From: Woeseia sp. | Lineage (GTDB): Bacteria; Pseudomonadota; Gammaproteobacteria; Steroidobacterales; Woeseiaceae | Length of the DNA: 27,451 nucleotides | NCBI GenBank assembly: GCA_018701055.1 | Contig: JABIUH010000471.1 | Span: forward strand, 1 to 27,451 | Direction: 5' to 3' | In this document: positions 14,640 to 23,199 of the stretch, in pieces | Layout of the letters: every line of letters begins with the position of its first letter | Numbering within the stretch: position 1 is the stretch's first letter | Notes under the pieces: model-generated | Database searches by the model: none | What the model saw: the letters and a program-made list of their open reading frames with translations, nothing else | What the model was told of the DNA's origin: nothing | Made by a program: the position numbers and the translations under genes

Positions 14640-15725
14640 TCATCTATCCCGTGGCGATCGAAGCCGTTCAAGCGGGTCAGAAGGATCCACGCCAGGCATG
14701 AACTGCTGCTTTCTGTCCAGATTCGTCAGCTGATAAACGAGGCCCAGCCAGTTGTTCACAATGGCCTTGCCGGTGTCACCCCAGGTGTTGTCCATCAATG
14801 GAGTCAGTTGATCCTCTGGAAATGACGGTCCGTCTTTGCCGGCACTACGAGCGGCTCGGGTTTGGTCCAGAAAATCTAGCGCAACCTGTTTGGCGTCTTC
14901 CGAGAAACAGTTCTCGGGAAAGGGCGGCGCCGCGTCAATTTCGCCACTGAGATAGCGGAATACCTCACGTTTGTATTCTTTCAGCAGGCTGACCGCGTCG
15001 TATTCCGGGTGTCCCTGAAAATAGACCGTTTTGAACTGGTCGGGACTCACGGCCATGTGTACACCGACTTCTTCGCTCTCCACTAATACGTGTACGCCGG
15101 CCTTGTCGAGATCTTCTCGTGAGACATCGTTAAAGCGGGAATGTGGGGCATCGAAGCGTGTATTGACGTCTCGCATCAGCGGATGATCGGGCGCGCTGAT
15201 TTTGTGGCTATAGACGCCCCATTGTTTCGCACCCAGATAGCGTCGGTCGATGCCGTGATAGTTTTTGACCAACGCGTGTGTGGCCAGGCAAGAACACAAC
15301 ACGGAGGCGACATTGTCTTCGGCCCAACGGACGACATCCATCAGCGGGTCCCAGAATGCCTCGTTATCCAGGGATGGGGTAATGACGTTCGCCCCAGTGA
15401 TAATCAGCGCATCTAAACCCTGTTCTTTGAGTTCATCGAAATCGAAGTAGTGACTGGCAATATGTGACTCTGCCTTGTCGCTTCGATTGAGCTCCGTGAT
15501 CGAAAACGGATAGACATAAAACTGCGCTATCTGATTGCAGCTACCGACAAGCCGAATGAATTGTTGTTCAGTCGCGGCAAGCGCTGCATCGGGCATCATA
15601 TTGAGAAAGCCAATATGCAGCTCGCGGATGTCTTGTTGCATCGCGCGTTCGACGGAGAGGACTTCCTGGCCGCGCTCTTTAAGGCGTTGAAAGGTTGGAA
15701 GTTGGTTGTGTGCGACGAGTGGCAT
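14640..15725 (-). CDS. metA: Homoserine O-acyltransferase, MetA family
   Basis: A 361-aa enzyme that activates homoserine for methionine synthesis. The acyl-accepting cysteine C146 ('SCLATHALV') and the H239/E241 pair in 'QGHPEYD' correspond to C142, H235 and E237 of E. coli MetA with a constant offset of four. 'FDAPHSRF' is also conserved. The residue aligned to E. coli position 111, which helps choose succinyl- or acetyl-CoA, is I115: neither the usual Gly nor Glu. The acyl donor is therefore open, and the protein is about 50 residues longer than E. coli MetA. No Shine-Dalgarno is seen; a -10-like TAGTAT lies six bases upstream, suggesting a leaderless message. The gene is separated from metZ by the REP palindrome and a probable promoter. 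Confidence 0.9.
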   Translation of the reverse strand: MPLVAHNQLPTFQRLKERGQEVLSVERAMQQDIRELHIGFLNMMPDAALAATEQQFIRLVGSCNQIAQFYVYPFSITELNRSDKAESHIASHYFDFDELKEQGLDALIITGANVITPSLDNEAFWDPLMDVVRWAEDNVASVLCSCLATHALVKNYHGIDRRYLGAKQWGVYSHKISAPDHPLMRDVNTRFDAPHSRFNDVSREDLDKAGVHVLVESEEVGVHMAVSPDQFKTVYFQGHPEYDAVSLLKEYKREVFRYLSGEIDAAPPFPENCFSEDAKQVALDFLDQTRAARSAGKDGPSFPEDQLTPLMDNTWGDTGKAIVNNWLGLVYQLTNLDRKQQFMPGVDPSDPLERLRSPRDR

Positions 15726-15731
15726 CAGCAG

Positions 15732-15761
15732 ATACTATGACTAGTCGCTGTGCGGATACAA
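15732..15761 (-). promoter_or_regulatory. Candidate leaderless promoter of metA
   Basis: Minus-strand TTGTAT (15761-15756) and TAGTAT (15737-15732) are spaced 18 bases apart. The -10 ends six bases before the ATG at 15725, so transcription could begin at the start codon itself. This fits the lack of a ribosome-binding site. Each hexamer is only a partial match. Confidence 0.3.
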
Positions 15762-15792
15762 GGTGATTTTACGGTCTGGCAGAGGCTGATTG

Positions 15793-15817
15793 GGGTCAGA
15801 GCCTGTGACTCTGACCC
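15793..15817. repeat. REP-like palindrome, copy 2
   Basis: GGGTCAGAG and CTCTGACCC form a 9-bp stem with a 7-base loop. It lies between the metA promoter region and the stop of the DUF6152-like gene at 15823. It shares its arms with copies 1 and 3 but has a different loop, so it has diverged. Confidence 0.65.
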
Positions 15818-15822
15818 TTGCG

Positions 15823-16830
15823 CTATTGGTCGTCTTTTCCGGCGTTCAGATAAAGCATCGCAGCTTCCATCGTGCACGGCGCCTGGATGACCGGACGATC
15901 TGGGAGTTTTCGCCAACGGTGACTAAACGTATACGTTTCAGAAAGGAATACTGGGTCGGTCACGGTAATCTCTGCATTGAGATGCAAACCGCCATCAGAA
16001 AGCGTGAAACGCTCGATTAATTGTTTTTCCGCGCTCGAGCTTATGCCTGTGTGCATGCCCCAATCATCTGCAATGAAATTAGTGGTTTCGACGACCAATG
16101 TGTCACCTTCGAAATAACCGATGGAATGACCCATTTTGGTTGGTTCGCCGACGGGTGCATCACGATCGAAATGAACTATGCGCAAGTCATCCATTAATTC
16201 CCGTTCCATGACCAGTGTGTTTTCGTCCGGACGCGTGAAGATCACGGGGTAGGGAATAATCATTGATTTAGGCGGACCAGGGTTGCCACAAGTCACCATG
16301 GGATTTTGATCTTCACTAAAGTTGTCGACTTGTGCCTGCCCGACTTTAGTTAGGGGCCAACCAACCGGTGGACGGTAGTGCGGTTTGAAACCGCCCACAT
16401 CAGACCGTTTCCATAGACCCACGAAATCTGTCGAGGGAACAGCCTCTGCGGTAACCGCTTCGGTAAAGCCAACTCGTGTCCCGTCACCCTTCTCAGCCCA
16501 ATTCAAAGCCGTGTAATGACGGTTGGGATTGCGATCATGCGCCCCTTCCCAAATGATACGGTCACCGGGCTTAAACGTGCTCCTGCTCCAGCCCTTTGAA
16601 ACCATGCTTGGCGGATGCTCCATTTCGATACTGTAGTTGACAATGTTACCCTCAGCATCCGGTGCCTTCACCTTCAAATAGACATGTGGCATCGTCCAGC
16701 CGTATTTCGTAACAACGCCTTTGTAAACGCGTACGTCATCCCTGTTTATTGTCGAGTGCGAATGATGCGCGTTGCTAAGAGCTGGCAGCACCAGTCCTAT
16801 AGCAGCGAGAAAAAACAGGTGATTCTTCAT
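15823..16830 (-). CDS. Secreted DUF6152-like protein (335 aa)
   Basis: A secreted or periplasmic protein with a Sec signal peptide over residues 1-21 ('MKNHLFFLAAIGLVLPALSN'). Right after cleavage comes the histidine motif 'HHSHSTI' and then 'YKGVVTKYGWTMPHVYLKV', which I recognise as the DUF6152-type N-terminal domain. From about 135 on is a second domain with 'LWKRSDVGG', 'CGNPGPPKSM' and 'GHSIGYFEGDTLVVETTNF', common in exported proteins of marine proteobacteria. Function is unknown. The exposed His pair suggests metal or cofactor binding (inference). It starts 4 bases after the stop of its paralogue at 16835-18055 and is certainly cotranscribed with it. Confidence 0.8.
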   Translation of the reverse strand: MKNHLFFLAAIGLVLPALSNAHHSHSTINRDDVRVYKGVVTKYGWTMPHVYLKVKAPDAEGNIVNYSIEMEHPPSMVSKGWSRSTFKPGDRIIWEGAHDRNPNRHYTALNWAEKGDGTRVGFTEAVTAEAVPSTDFVGLWKRSDVGGFKPHYRPPVGWPLTKVGQAQVDNFSEDQNPMVTCGNPGPPKSMIIPYPVIFTRPDENTLVMERELMDDLRIVHFDRDAPVGEPTKMGHSIGYFEGDTLVVETTNFIADDWGMHTGISSSAEKQLIERFTLSDGGLHLNAEITVTDPVFLSETYTFSHRWRKLPDRPVIQAPCTMEAAMLYLNAGKDDQ

Positions 16831-16834
16831 AGCG

Positions 16835-18055
16835 CTAGTTACCCATTCCAGGCAGAGCGAGATTGTCTTCCGATAAACAGTTAGCCTCTTTGACGTCGCC
16901 GCTTAGCATCCGGTCACGAAATTTGGTGTGTCGCCATTCGCCAACCCAGTGTTCCGGGTCGGTCAAAACGAAATCCATTTTCATCGTATTGCCGTCATTG
17001 ATGATGGAAATACGCTCGGTAATTTTCAGTTGATCGCCAGTAAAAACACCTTGCTGAATTAGATGATTCTCGTCGGTAAATCCTTCCGTCTCAATCACGA
17101 GAGTTTTGCCTTCCCAGCGGCCCAGTGATTCGCCGTTCCAATTGGCGTCCCGGAGGTTGTCAGCCTGTCGTTCGCGTCCGTCGAGAAAGACGACGCGATA
17201 CTCGTTGTTAAGTCGTGACAGCATGAAAATGGCCGTTGGGTACTGCAACATCATCAGCGAGCCATAACGTGTCATCAGGCGTGGCATACCTGCGGGATAA
17301 CACCACGCAGTAGGCTCTGCGTAACGCTCACCTTTTAGCGCGAAGCTTTGGTATTCGTCGTAGATTCCCTGACCCTTCGTCGTCCATTTAGGGTGTGGCT
17401 TAAATTCGTATGTTCCATAGTTTGCTTGTACTTCTCTTTCGCCACGAAAAGCCCAGGTGCCGGTGATATCGAAACCAGGTTTCGGCCGGGGCTTAGCAAG
17501 ATTTTCGGCATCCAGTGCGCCAAGCGGGAGAATTGGATTTTCCGGCGGCAGCGGCAGAACCGGTGGTCGGGTTTTCGCTTCACGCTTTTGCCAGGTTTCA
17601 TCTGCCGGCGGAGGCACATACGCAGTGAGTGAGGGCAATTGCCGTTCCGACACGACGGTGGTCGGCGCATCGGGATACTCCATGCCGAACGCTGTCCCGT
17701 CAGCCAGTGTCATGCCTTGCAGAAGCCCGCCTGGTTTGCCGGATCGCAGCGGATTGACCAAGACCGAGATTTCCTGTCCGACAACGATCGAGTCTCTCGT
17801 GAAGCCGCCGTTAACCATTTCGGTCGTACTGCCACCTTCGATTCGCCATGCCTCGTTCGAGCCGTTGTTGTCGACGTCCATGCTGATGCTTAAATGGGGG
17901 TTACGCCACACAAATTTGGTGACCGTACCAGTGATGGTTTTTGACTCAGACTTGTCGAATGCAACGGCAGAGTGATGCCCGCTGGCAGGTAAACCGACCA
18001 ATAGCAATGCGGTTGCGAGCATCGCGGGGAGACCCAATTTCATCCAGTTAGGCAT
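16835..18055 (-). CDS. Secreted DUF6152-like protein (406 aa)
   Basis: A larger relative of the next gene. The start at 18055 is chosen because AAGGA lies about 7-10 bases upstream and the protein then begins with a Sec signal peptide (1-26, ending 'GLPASG'); an open frame extends 46 codons further upstream but without signal-peptide character. The mature N-terminus is 'HHSAVAFDKSES' followed by 'ITGTVTKFVWRNPHLSI', the DUF6152 pattern. The C-terminal half contains 'CYPAGMPRLM' and 'GRWEGKTLVIETEGF', parallel to the 335-aa protein. It is the first gene after a perfect TATAAT box and faces the Tat-PLP operon divergently. Role unknown. Confidence 0.8.
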   Translation of the reverse strand: MPNWMKLGLPAMLATALLLVGLPASGHHSAVAFDKSESKTITGTVTKFVWRNPHLSISMDVDNNGSNEAWRIEGGSTTEMVNGGFTRDSIVVGQEISVLVNPLRSGKPGGLLQGMTLADGTAFGMEYPDAPTTVVSERQLPSLTAYVPPPADETWQKREAKTRPPVLPLPPENPILPLGALDAENLAKPRPKPGFDITGTWAFRGEREVQANYGTYEFKPHPKWTTKGQGIYDEYQSFALKGERYAEPTAWCYPAGMPRLMTRYGSLMMLQYPTAIFMLSRLNNEYRVVFLDGRERQADNLRDANWNGESLGRWEGKTLVIETEGFTDENHLIQQGVFTGDQLKITERISIINDGNTMKMDFVLTDPEHWVGEWRHTKFRDRMLSGDVKEANCLSEDNLALPGMGN

Positions 18056-18094
18056 CAATAATTCCTTAGTTTCAAAGCATTCGTTCGTGCGCAA

Positions 18095-18100
18095 ATTATA
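18095..18100 (-). promoter_or_regulatory. -10 box of the DUF6152-like pair
   Basis: A perfect TATAAT on the minus strand lies 39 bases before the ATG at 18055, implying a leader of about 33 bases that contains the AAGGA site. The -35 is poor (CACTGA region at 17 bases), so an activator may be needed. Confidence 0.45.
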
Positions 18101-18294
18101 CACAATGAAATCCACATTCAGTGCACGTGCTCCTAAGGCTGTTTCGCGTAACGATATGCAAGAACAGGAGGGAAGCGTTCGATTACCGGACATTAGCCTG
18201 CAGTCTGATTGACGCGGCTCTAATCTGTCGAAAACGGCCTAAATTCAGCAAATACGCTATCCTGCACGGTTATGACGGTAGCGTTTTCGATTAC

Positions 18295-19521
18295 ATGAGC
18301 ACCAATCGCCGCAATTTCTTGGCAGGCCTGGGGGCAATGGCACCTGCCAGTCATTTCGCGGCAACGCAGGCGGCGGCCGCAGCGTTGCCGAAAGTCGACT
18401 ATTACGCCGATTTGGGCGTCAAGCCATTCATTAATGCTATTGGCCCGTATTCCTCCCTCGGTGGCGCGGAAATGTGGCCGGAAGTCATTGCTGCAATGGA
18501 CTACGCCACTGGGGTCAAAGTCCGCATGGATGACTTGCATGATGCGGTTGGACAGCGAATTGCAGCGTTGACCGGCGCTGATTCTGCGATGGTTTCCTCG
18601 GGTGCGACCGGGGCAATGATTCTTGGTACGGCCGCGTGCATGACGATGGGCGATGAGCAAAGAATGGAGCGCCTGCCGGATAGTAGTGAAATGCCGAGTG
18701 AGGTGATCATACTAAAGGGGCAACGTTATCTGTATGACCGCTCGATAAGAGCGCCTGGCGCACACTTGGTAGAAGTCGAGACGGCCGCGGATATTCGTGC
18801 GGCAGTGAGCGATAAAACGGCGATGATGTTTTATCTGTTGAATCGACCCGAGCAAGCAAATATCGCTGCTGAGGAGTACATCGCGATAGCAAAGGAATTG
18901 GGCGTTCCCATATTTTGCGACGCGGCGACAACCGTCCCACCCGTTGGCAATATTAAAAAGACGGTAGCAATGGGTTTTGACCTGATTTGTTATTCAGGTG
19001 GCAAGGGTCTGCGCGGCCCGTACAGTGCCGGGCTGTTGCTGGGCAGAAAAGATCTGATTGCCTACGCGCGGCAAAACGGGTCGCCCAATCATCGTGCTTA
19101 TGGTCGCAGCATGAAAGTTGCGCCGGAAGAGTACCTCGGCATGCTGGTTGCCGTGGAGAAAAGCCTCGAATTTGATGAGGATGCCGAATTTCGGCGGCAG
19201 TCAAACGTTGTAAATGCAATGGCTCGTGAATTAGCGTTAATTCCGGGTGTGACAACGGTAGCGGCGGTACCCAAAGGTGAGGCGCGAGAACCTTACATCG
19301 AAGTTCATTGGGACAAGACGCGATACGACGTCGATGTTGCTGCCCTTAAACAAGCGTTGCGTGAAGGCGATCCGCCAATCGAGGTGCGTGCGCTTTTTCT
19401 TTCAAATCAGCAATTACATCTGACCGCAGTCGCCTTGAAGGATGGCGAGGCGCAAATAGTGACTGGTCGTATTCGGGGAATCCTGTTGCAGCATGAAACT
19501 CGAGCGAACGCTGATGTTTAG
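18295..19521 (+). CDS. Tat-exported SelA/DgaE-like PLP enzyme, paralogue 1
   Basis: A 408-aa fold-type I PLP enzyme with an N-terminal twin-arginine signal, 'NRRNFLAGLG', followed by a hydrophobic stretch to about residue 30. The cofactor site shows D209 ('FCDAATT') and K237 in 'YSGGKGLRGPYSAG', the arrangement of SelA and of D-glucosaminate-6-phosphate ammonia-lyase (DgaE). 'SSGATGAM' (101-108) forms the phosphate-binding turn. The open frame begins at 18121, but the ATG at 18295 puts the signal at the N-terminus and makes the protein collinear with its paralogue. Tat export would carry the folded, PLP-loaded enzyme to the periplasm. A lyase, racemase or epimerase acting on an amino acid or amino sugar is plausible; selenocysteine synthesis is not, given the export signal. 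Confidence 0.82.
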   Translation: MSTNRRNFLAGLGAMAPASHFAATQAAAAALPKVDYYADLGVKPFINAIGPYSSLGGAEMWPEVIAAMDYATGVKVRMDDLHDAVGQRIAALTGADSAMVSSGATGAMILGTAACMTMGDEQRMERLPDSSEMPSEVIILKGQRYLYDRSIRAPGAHLVEVETAADIRAAVSDKTAMMFYLLNRPEQANIAAEEYIAIAKELGVPIFCDAATTVPPVGNIKKTVAMGFDLICYSGGKGLRGPYSAGLLLGRKDLIAYARQNGSPNHRAYGRSMKVAPEEYLGMLVAVEKSLEFDEDAEFRRQSNVVNAMARELALIPGVTTVAAVPKGEAREPYIEVHWDKTRYDVDVAALKQALREGDPPIEVRALFLSNQQLHLTAVALKDGEAQIVTGRIRGILLQHETRANADV

Positions 19522-20719
19522 GCGGCGCTCTTTTCTCAAGGGTGCGGCGAGTATTGCGCCGCTGAGTTGGGTGGCAAGCGCTGCTGCTGCTGATATCGAA
19601 AATGCACCTAAACGAGATTTCTACAAAGAGCTTGGCCTAACGCCCTTTATCAATGCTGCCGGTGCATATTCCTCATATGGCGGCGCAAGAATGCGACCCG
19701 AAGTCGTTGCAGCAATGCGCTACGCTGCCACGCACAAGGTCAAGATGCGTGAATTACATGATGCGGTGGGTGTGCGAATTGCTGCTTTGACCGGCTGTGA
19801 GTCGGCCATGGTGACATCGGGCGCAACTGCGGCAATTGTCCTTGGTGTTGCTGCTTGTATGACGCTCGATGATGAGAAGAAAATGCGTCAACTGCCGAAT
19901 ACGGCAGGTATGAAAAATGAAGTCATCATTCAGAAGAAGCATCGCTATACCTATGATCGATCGTTGACGGTCGCGGGCGCAACGCTGGTCGAAGTCGAAT
20001 CGGAAGCCGACGTACGCAGGCTTGTGAACGACCGAACAGCGATGATGTTCTTTTTGAAGCCGACGCAAATTGGTGATGATATTCCTGCCGGTCAGTTCAT
20101 TGCGCTTGCGCGCGAACTCGGGGTTCCTTCATTCTGTGACGCCGCAACCACAACGCCACCGGCACTTAACATCATCGATGGCGTTAACGAAGGTTTCGAT
20201 CTAATTTGTTATTCAGGTGGAAAGGTACTACGCGGGCCGTACAGCGCAGGTCTGCTCCTTGGGCGAGAGGACTTGGTTCGTTTTGCACGACGTCATGCTG
20301 CGCCAAATGATACGTCTATCGGCCGCGGCATGAAGGTGTCTGCCGAAGAGTATCTGGGCATGTTGGTTGCTCTGGAGACCGGCCTGCGAATTTCTGAGGC
20401 TGATGATTTCGCCTATAAAGGAAAGCGATTTGATGTCATCGTCAATGCGATCCAGGACATTCCAGGCGTTGTTACTAAGGTCTTTATTAACGAAGGACAC
20501 GCGAAGGAGCTGTATCTTGATATTGATTGGGATGCGGACCTGATTGACCTGGCACGAGATAATTTCGTTCAGGCGCTGCGCGATCACAGTCCCTCCGTCG
20601 AGATTCGCCTAATGTTGTTTTCCGGCGGACGGATTCAGCTGTCGGCAACCGTTATGGATGAAGGTGAGGACGTCATCGTCGGACAGATCATCCGTAAAAC
20701 ATTACTCGCTCACCGCTAA
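19514..20719 (+). CDS. Tat-exported SelA/DgaE-like PLP enzyme, paralogue 2
   Basis: A 401-aa tandem paralogue of the preceding gene. The Tat signal is 'FRRRSFLKG' and a signal-like segment ends 'ASAAAADIE'. The PLP lysine is K237 in 'YSGGKVLRGPYSAG' with D209 in 'FCDAATT': identical numbering to paralogue 1, so the two align almost without gaps from residue 35. I prefer the ATG at 19514, which overlaps the upstream stop by 8 bases; an ATG at 19493 is also in frame and would add seven residues. The overlap implies coupled translation, hence perhaps a hetero-oligomer. Sequence differences sit mainly in the loop after 'MMF' (180-192) and in the C-terminal domain, where substrate is often selected. 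Confidence 0.82.
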   Translation: MFRRRSFLKGAASIAPLSWVASAAAADIENAPKRDFYKELGLTPFINAAGAYSSYGGARMRPEVVAAMRYAATHKVKMRELHDAVGVRIAALTGCESAMVTSGATAAIVLGVAACMTLDDEKKMRQLPNTAGMKNEVIIQKKHRYTYDRSLTVAGATLVEVESEADVRRLVNDRTAMMFFLKPTQIGDDIPAGQFIALARELGVPSFCDAATTTPPALNIIDGVNEGFDLICYSGGKVLRGPYSAGLLLGREDLVRFARRHAAPNDTSIGRGMKVSAEEYLGMLVALETGLRISEADDFAYKGKRFDVIVNAIQDIPGVVTKVFINEGHAKELYLDIDWDADLIDLARDNFVQALRDHSPSVEIRLMLFSGGRIQLSATVMDEGEDVIVGQIIRKTLLAHR

Positions 20720-20736
20720 GGTTTTTCTGACAACTA

Positions 20737-21804
20737 ATGAACGATAAAGATATTCATTCAGCCGAGCTCGTTATTCCGTGTAGTGAACTGGACGAAACGT
20801 TGGCTTATTTCGTCGACGAATTGAAGTTTAGAACGGAATCGATTTATCCCGCCGATGCACCTCGTGTTGCCGTAATTGCAGGTTACGGCGTACGTCTCCG
20901 ATTGGACGCCGGCGCGCAGGGTTCGCCGGGGACGCTAAGAGTTCGGTGCAACAGGTTGCCAGATGGCGGTAGTGAATTTGTTGCGCCAAACGGAACTTCG
21001 ATCGTCTTCGTCGCAACAGAGGAGCCTCTGGCATTGCCGTCTGTTGTTCCTTCATTGGTCGTACAGGCCGGTGCCGAGGAAAGCGACTTCGGTCAGGGCC
21101 GTGCAGGCATGCAATATCGAGACCTGATACCGGGTCGCTACGGTGGGCGATTTATCGCTTCCCATATTCGTATTCCGACTGGCGGTCCGGTGCCAGACTA
21201 TGTGCACCACCACCATATCCAGTTTCAATTAATTTTTTGCGTCAAAGGGTGGGTGCGCGTTGTATACGAAGATCAGGGGGAGCCGATGCTGATGGAAGCC
21301 GGAGATTGTTTCTTGCAGCCGCCGCATATTCGCCATCGTGTATTAGAAAGTTCCGATCAGATGGAGGTCGTTGAGATTAGTTGCCCAGCGGAGCACGAAA
21401 CGTGCGTCGACCATGAAACTCAGCTTCCAACGGGCAAATACGAACCCGAACGAACATTTGGTCAGCAAAAGTTCGTTTTTCACCGCGCCAAGGACGAAAC
21501 CTGGGCGGCCACTGCAATAACAGGACTGGAACAGCAGGTCACGGCCATTGCAGCAGCGACGAATGGTGTGGTTGCCGTAAACGTACTCCAGGCACGTACC
21601 GCGGTTGAGGAAATTCCTTTAGGCCACGATGGCGATCTGCGCTTTATATTCTTGCTGAGTGGCAAGGCGACATTTGATGCCAAAGAAGCTGGAGCCTGGC
21701 AGTTGAATAGCGCCAACTCCGTTGCGATTCCAAATTCAATCGACTGCCAATTAACCCATGTTTCGGCGGACTGTAAATATCTGGAAGTGTTGGTTCCTGG
21801 CTAA
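20737..21804 (+). CDS. VOC-cupin fusion protein (355 aa)
   Basis: A cytosolic protein without signal peptide, last in the Tat-PLP operon (17 bases after paralogue 2). Residues about 5-95 look like a vicinal-oxygen-chelate (glyoxalase/bleomycin) half ('SAELVIPCSELDETLAYFVD'). Residues about 135-220 form a cupin with a probable metal site: the run of four histidines H157-H160, a Gln two to four residues later, and H200 ('PPHIRHRV'), with 'EAGDCFLQPP' between. A second, metal-poor cupin-like domain follows at about 255-350 ('LRFIFLLSGKATFD'). It could be a dioxygenase, isomerase or sensor of the pathway product. Substrate unknown. Confidence 0.75.
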   Translation: MNDKDIHSAELVIPCSELDETLAYFVDELKFRTESIYPADAPRVAVIAGYGVRLRLDAGAQGSPGTLRVRCNRLPDGGSEFVAPNGTSIVFVATEEPLALPSVVPSLVVQAGAEESDFGQGRAGMQYRDLIPGRYGGRFIASHIRIPTGGPVPDYVHHHHIQFQLIFCVKGWVRVVYEDQGEPMLMEAGDCFLQPPHIRHRVLESSDQMEVVEISCPAEHETCVDHETQLPTGKYEPERTFGQQKFVFHRAKDETWAATAITGLEQQVTAIAAATNGVVAVNVLQARTAVEEIPLGHDGDLRFIFLLSGKATFDAKEAGAWQLNSANSVAIPNSIDCQLTHVSADCKYLEVLVPG

Positions 21805-21807
21805 TCG

Positions 21808-23196
21808 CTAGCTCAGGAGTCTGTCCCAACCATAGGCAAGTTCGATCAACACAATGATCAAGGCAGCCGGCGTTAGATAACGATTGGCGAAACGCCAATA
21901 GGATTTCCACGCTGGCGGGTCGGCGGAAAATTCTTCGTCGATCACCTTCTTTCGCAATACCCAGCCCGCGAATAAGGCAATCAACAAGGCATTAATCGGC
22001 GCAAGTACATTCGCGACCGTGTAGTCGATGAGCCCAAAAATATTTTTCTCGACACCAAAAAACCCAAGCGGTTCGTAGTCCGCCCACAGACTAAATGAGA
22101 ACACTGACCCTAAGCCCATTATCCAGATCGCGAAGCCCGCAATCATAGACATCTGTTTGCGCTTGCCTGGTGAACACTCTTCTAGCCAGGAAACCACAGG
22201 TTCCAGCATACCGAGCGCTGATGTGTACGCAGCAAACAAGAGCAACACGAAAAACAATGCCCCGACGACCTGGCCACCAGGCATGCTGCCAAATGCAATT
22301 GGCAGGCTGACAAAGATCAGGCCCGGTCCTTCGCCAGGATCCAGGCCGCTGGCAAATACAAACGGAAATATCGCGAGGCCCGCCAGAATAGCCGCAAGCG
22401 TGTCGCCTATGCAGATGATCGTAGTCGACGTACGCAGTGAAAAGTCAGGTGGCATGTATGACGCATAGGTGATCATCAATCCAACGCCTATACCCAGTGA
22501 AAAAAGCGCTTGTCCAAGTGCGATCAAGACGGATTGACCGGTTACCTTGCTGAAATCCGGGGCAAACAGAAATTTTACGGCCGCTGCAAAATCGGCGGTC
22601 AACATGCCATAAATGACCAAAATGATGATCACAGCGAAAAGCGTCGGCATTAAAATCTTGGAAGCCCGCTCGATGCCCTTGTTAATCCCGTTCGCGACGA
22701 CCCACACGGTCATGGCAACAAAGATGCCGTGCAACATCACCTGGTAGCCAGGTCGTCCGATTCTTTCATTGAACGTGCTTTGTGACGTTGCGCCATCCAG
22801 ACCTTCAAAGCCGCCGCCAATCGCTAGCGTCAAATAATCGATCGCCCAAGCAGCAACTACCGCGTAATAACTAAGGGCGAAGAACGGGACAGCCATGCTG
22901 AGCCAGCCCACGATCTTCCAAGCCGGGTTCGCATTCTCAGCGCGCACAAGCGTGGCAATTGAATTTAGAGGGCTGCTATGACCACGACGTCCTAGCAGCA
23001 TCTCTGCGGCCATGAGCGGCACGCCCAGAAGAAATACGAACGCCAGATAGATAAGGACAAATCCACCGCCGCCGTTGTCGCCCGCGATATAAGGGAATCG
23101 CCACAGGTTTCCGAGGCCAATGGCACCGCCAACAGTCGCCAGGAGAAAACCCGCGCGACCGGACCAATCGTTTCTGACTGTGCTGGATGTATTCAT
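21808..23196 (-). CDS. Neurotransmitter:sodium symporter (NSS/SLC6) family transporter
   Basis: A 462-aa integral membrane protein with about 11-12 helices. The helix-1 signature 'GGAIGLGNLWRFPY' (23-36), with the unwound Na+/substrate-binding stretch, followed by 'NGGGGFVLIYLAFV', is diagnostic of the LeuT/MhsT family. These symporters take up amino acids or similar amines with Na+. The gene starts 3 bases after the secreted VOC-domain gene and ends 3 bases from the convergent VOC-cupin gene, so the two opposing operons nearly collide. It is a good candidate for importing the product of the periplasmic enzymes around it; substrate residues cannot be read without alignment. Confidence 0.92.
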   Translation of the reverse strand: MNTSSTVRNDWSGRAGFLLATVGGAIGLGNLWRFPYIAGDNGGGGFVLIYLAFVFLLGVPLMAAEMLLGRRGHSSPLNSIATLVRAENANPAWKIVGWLSMAVPFFALSYYAVVAAWAIDYLTLAIGGGFEGLDGATSQSTFNERIGRPGYQVMLHGIFVAMTVWVVANGINKGIERASKILMPTLFAVIIILVIYGMLTADFAAAVKFLFAPDFSKVTGQSVLIALGQALFSLGIGVGLMITYASYMPPDFSLRTSTTIICIGDTLAAILAGLAIFPFVFASGLDPGEGPGLIFVSLPIAFGSMPGGQVVGALFFVLLLFAAYTSALGMLEPVVSWLEECSPGKRKQMSMIAGFAIWIMGLGSVFSFSLWADYEPLGFFGVEKNIFGLIDYTVANVLAPINALLIALFAGWVLRKKVIDEEFSADPPAWKSYWRFANRYLTPAALIIVLIELAYGWDRLLS

Positions 23197-23199
23197 CGC

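Noticed and set aside
14414..14640. SAM riboswitch or MetJ operator upstream of metZ
   Set aside because: No known SAM-riboswitch core and no AGACGTCT repeats are visible; only a simple inverted repeat is present.
18121..18294. N-terminal 58-codon extension of Tat-PLP paralogue 1
   Set aside because: The extension would bury the Tat signal and has no counterpart in paralogue 2.
18295..20719. Genuine selenocysteine synthase SelA
   Set aside because: Both copies carry Tat export signals and are shorter than SelA; no selB, selD or tRNA-Sec is nearby.
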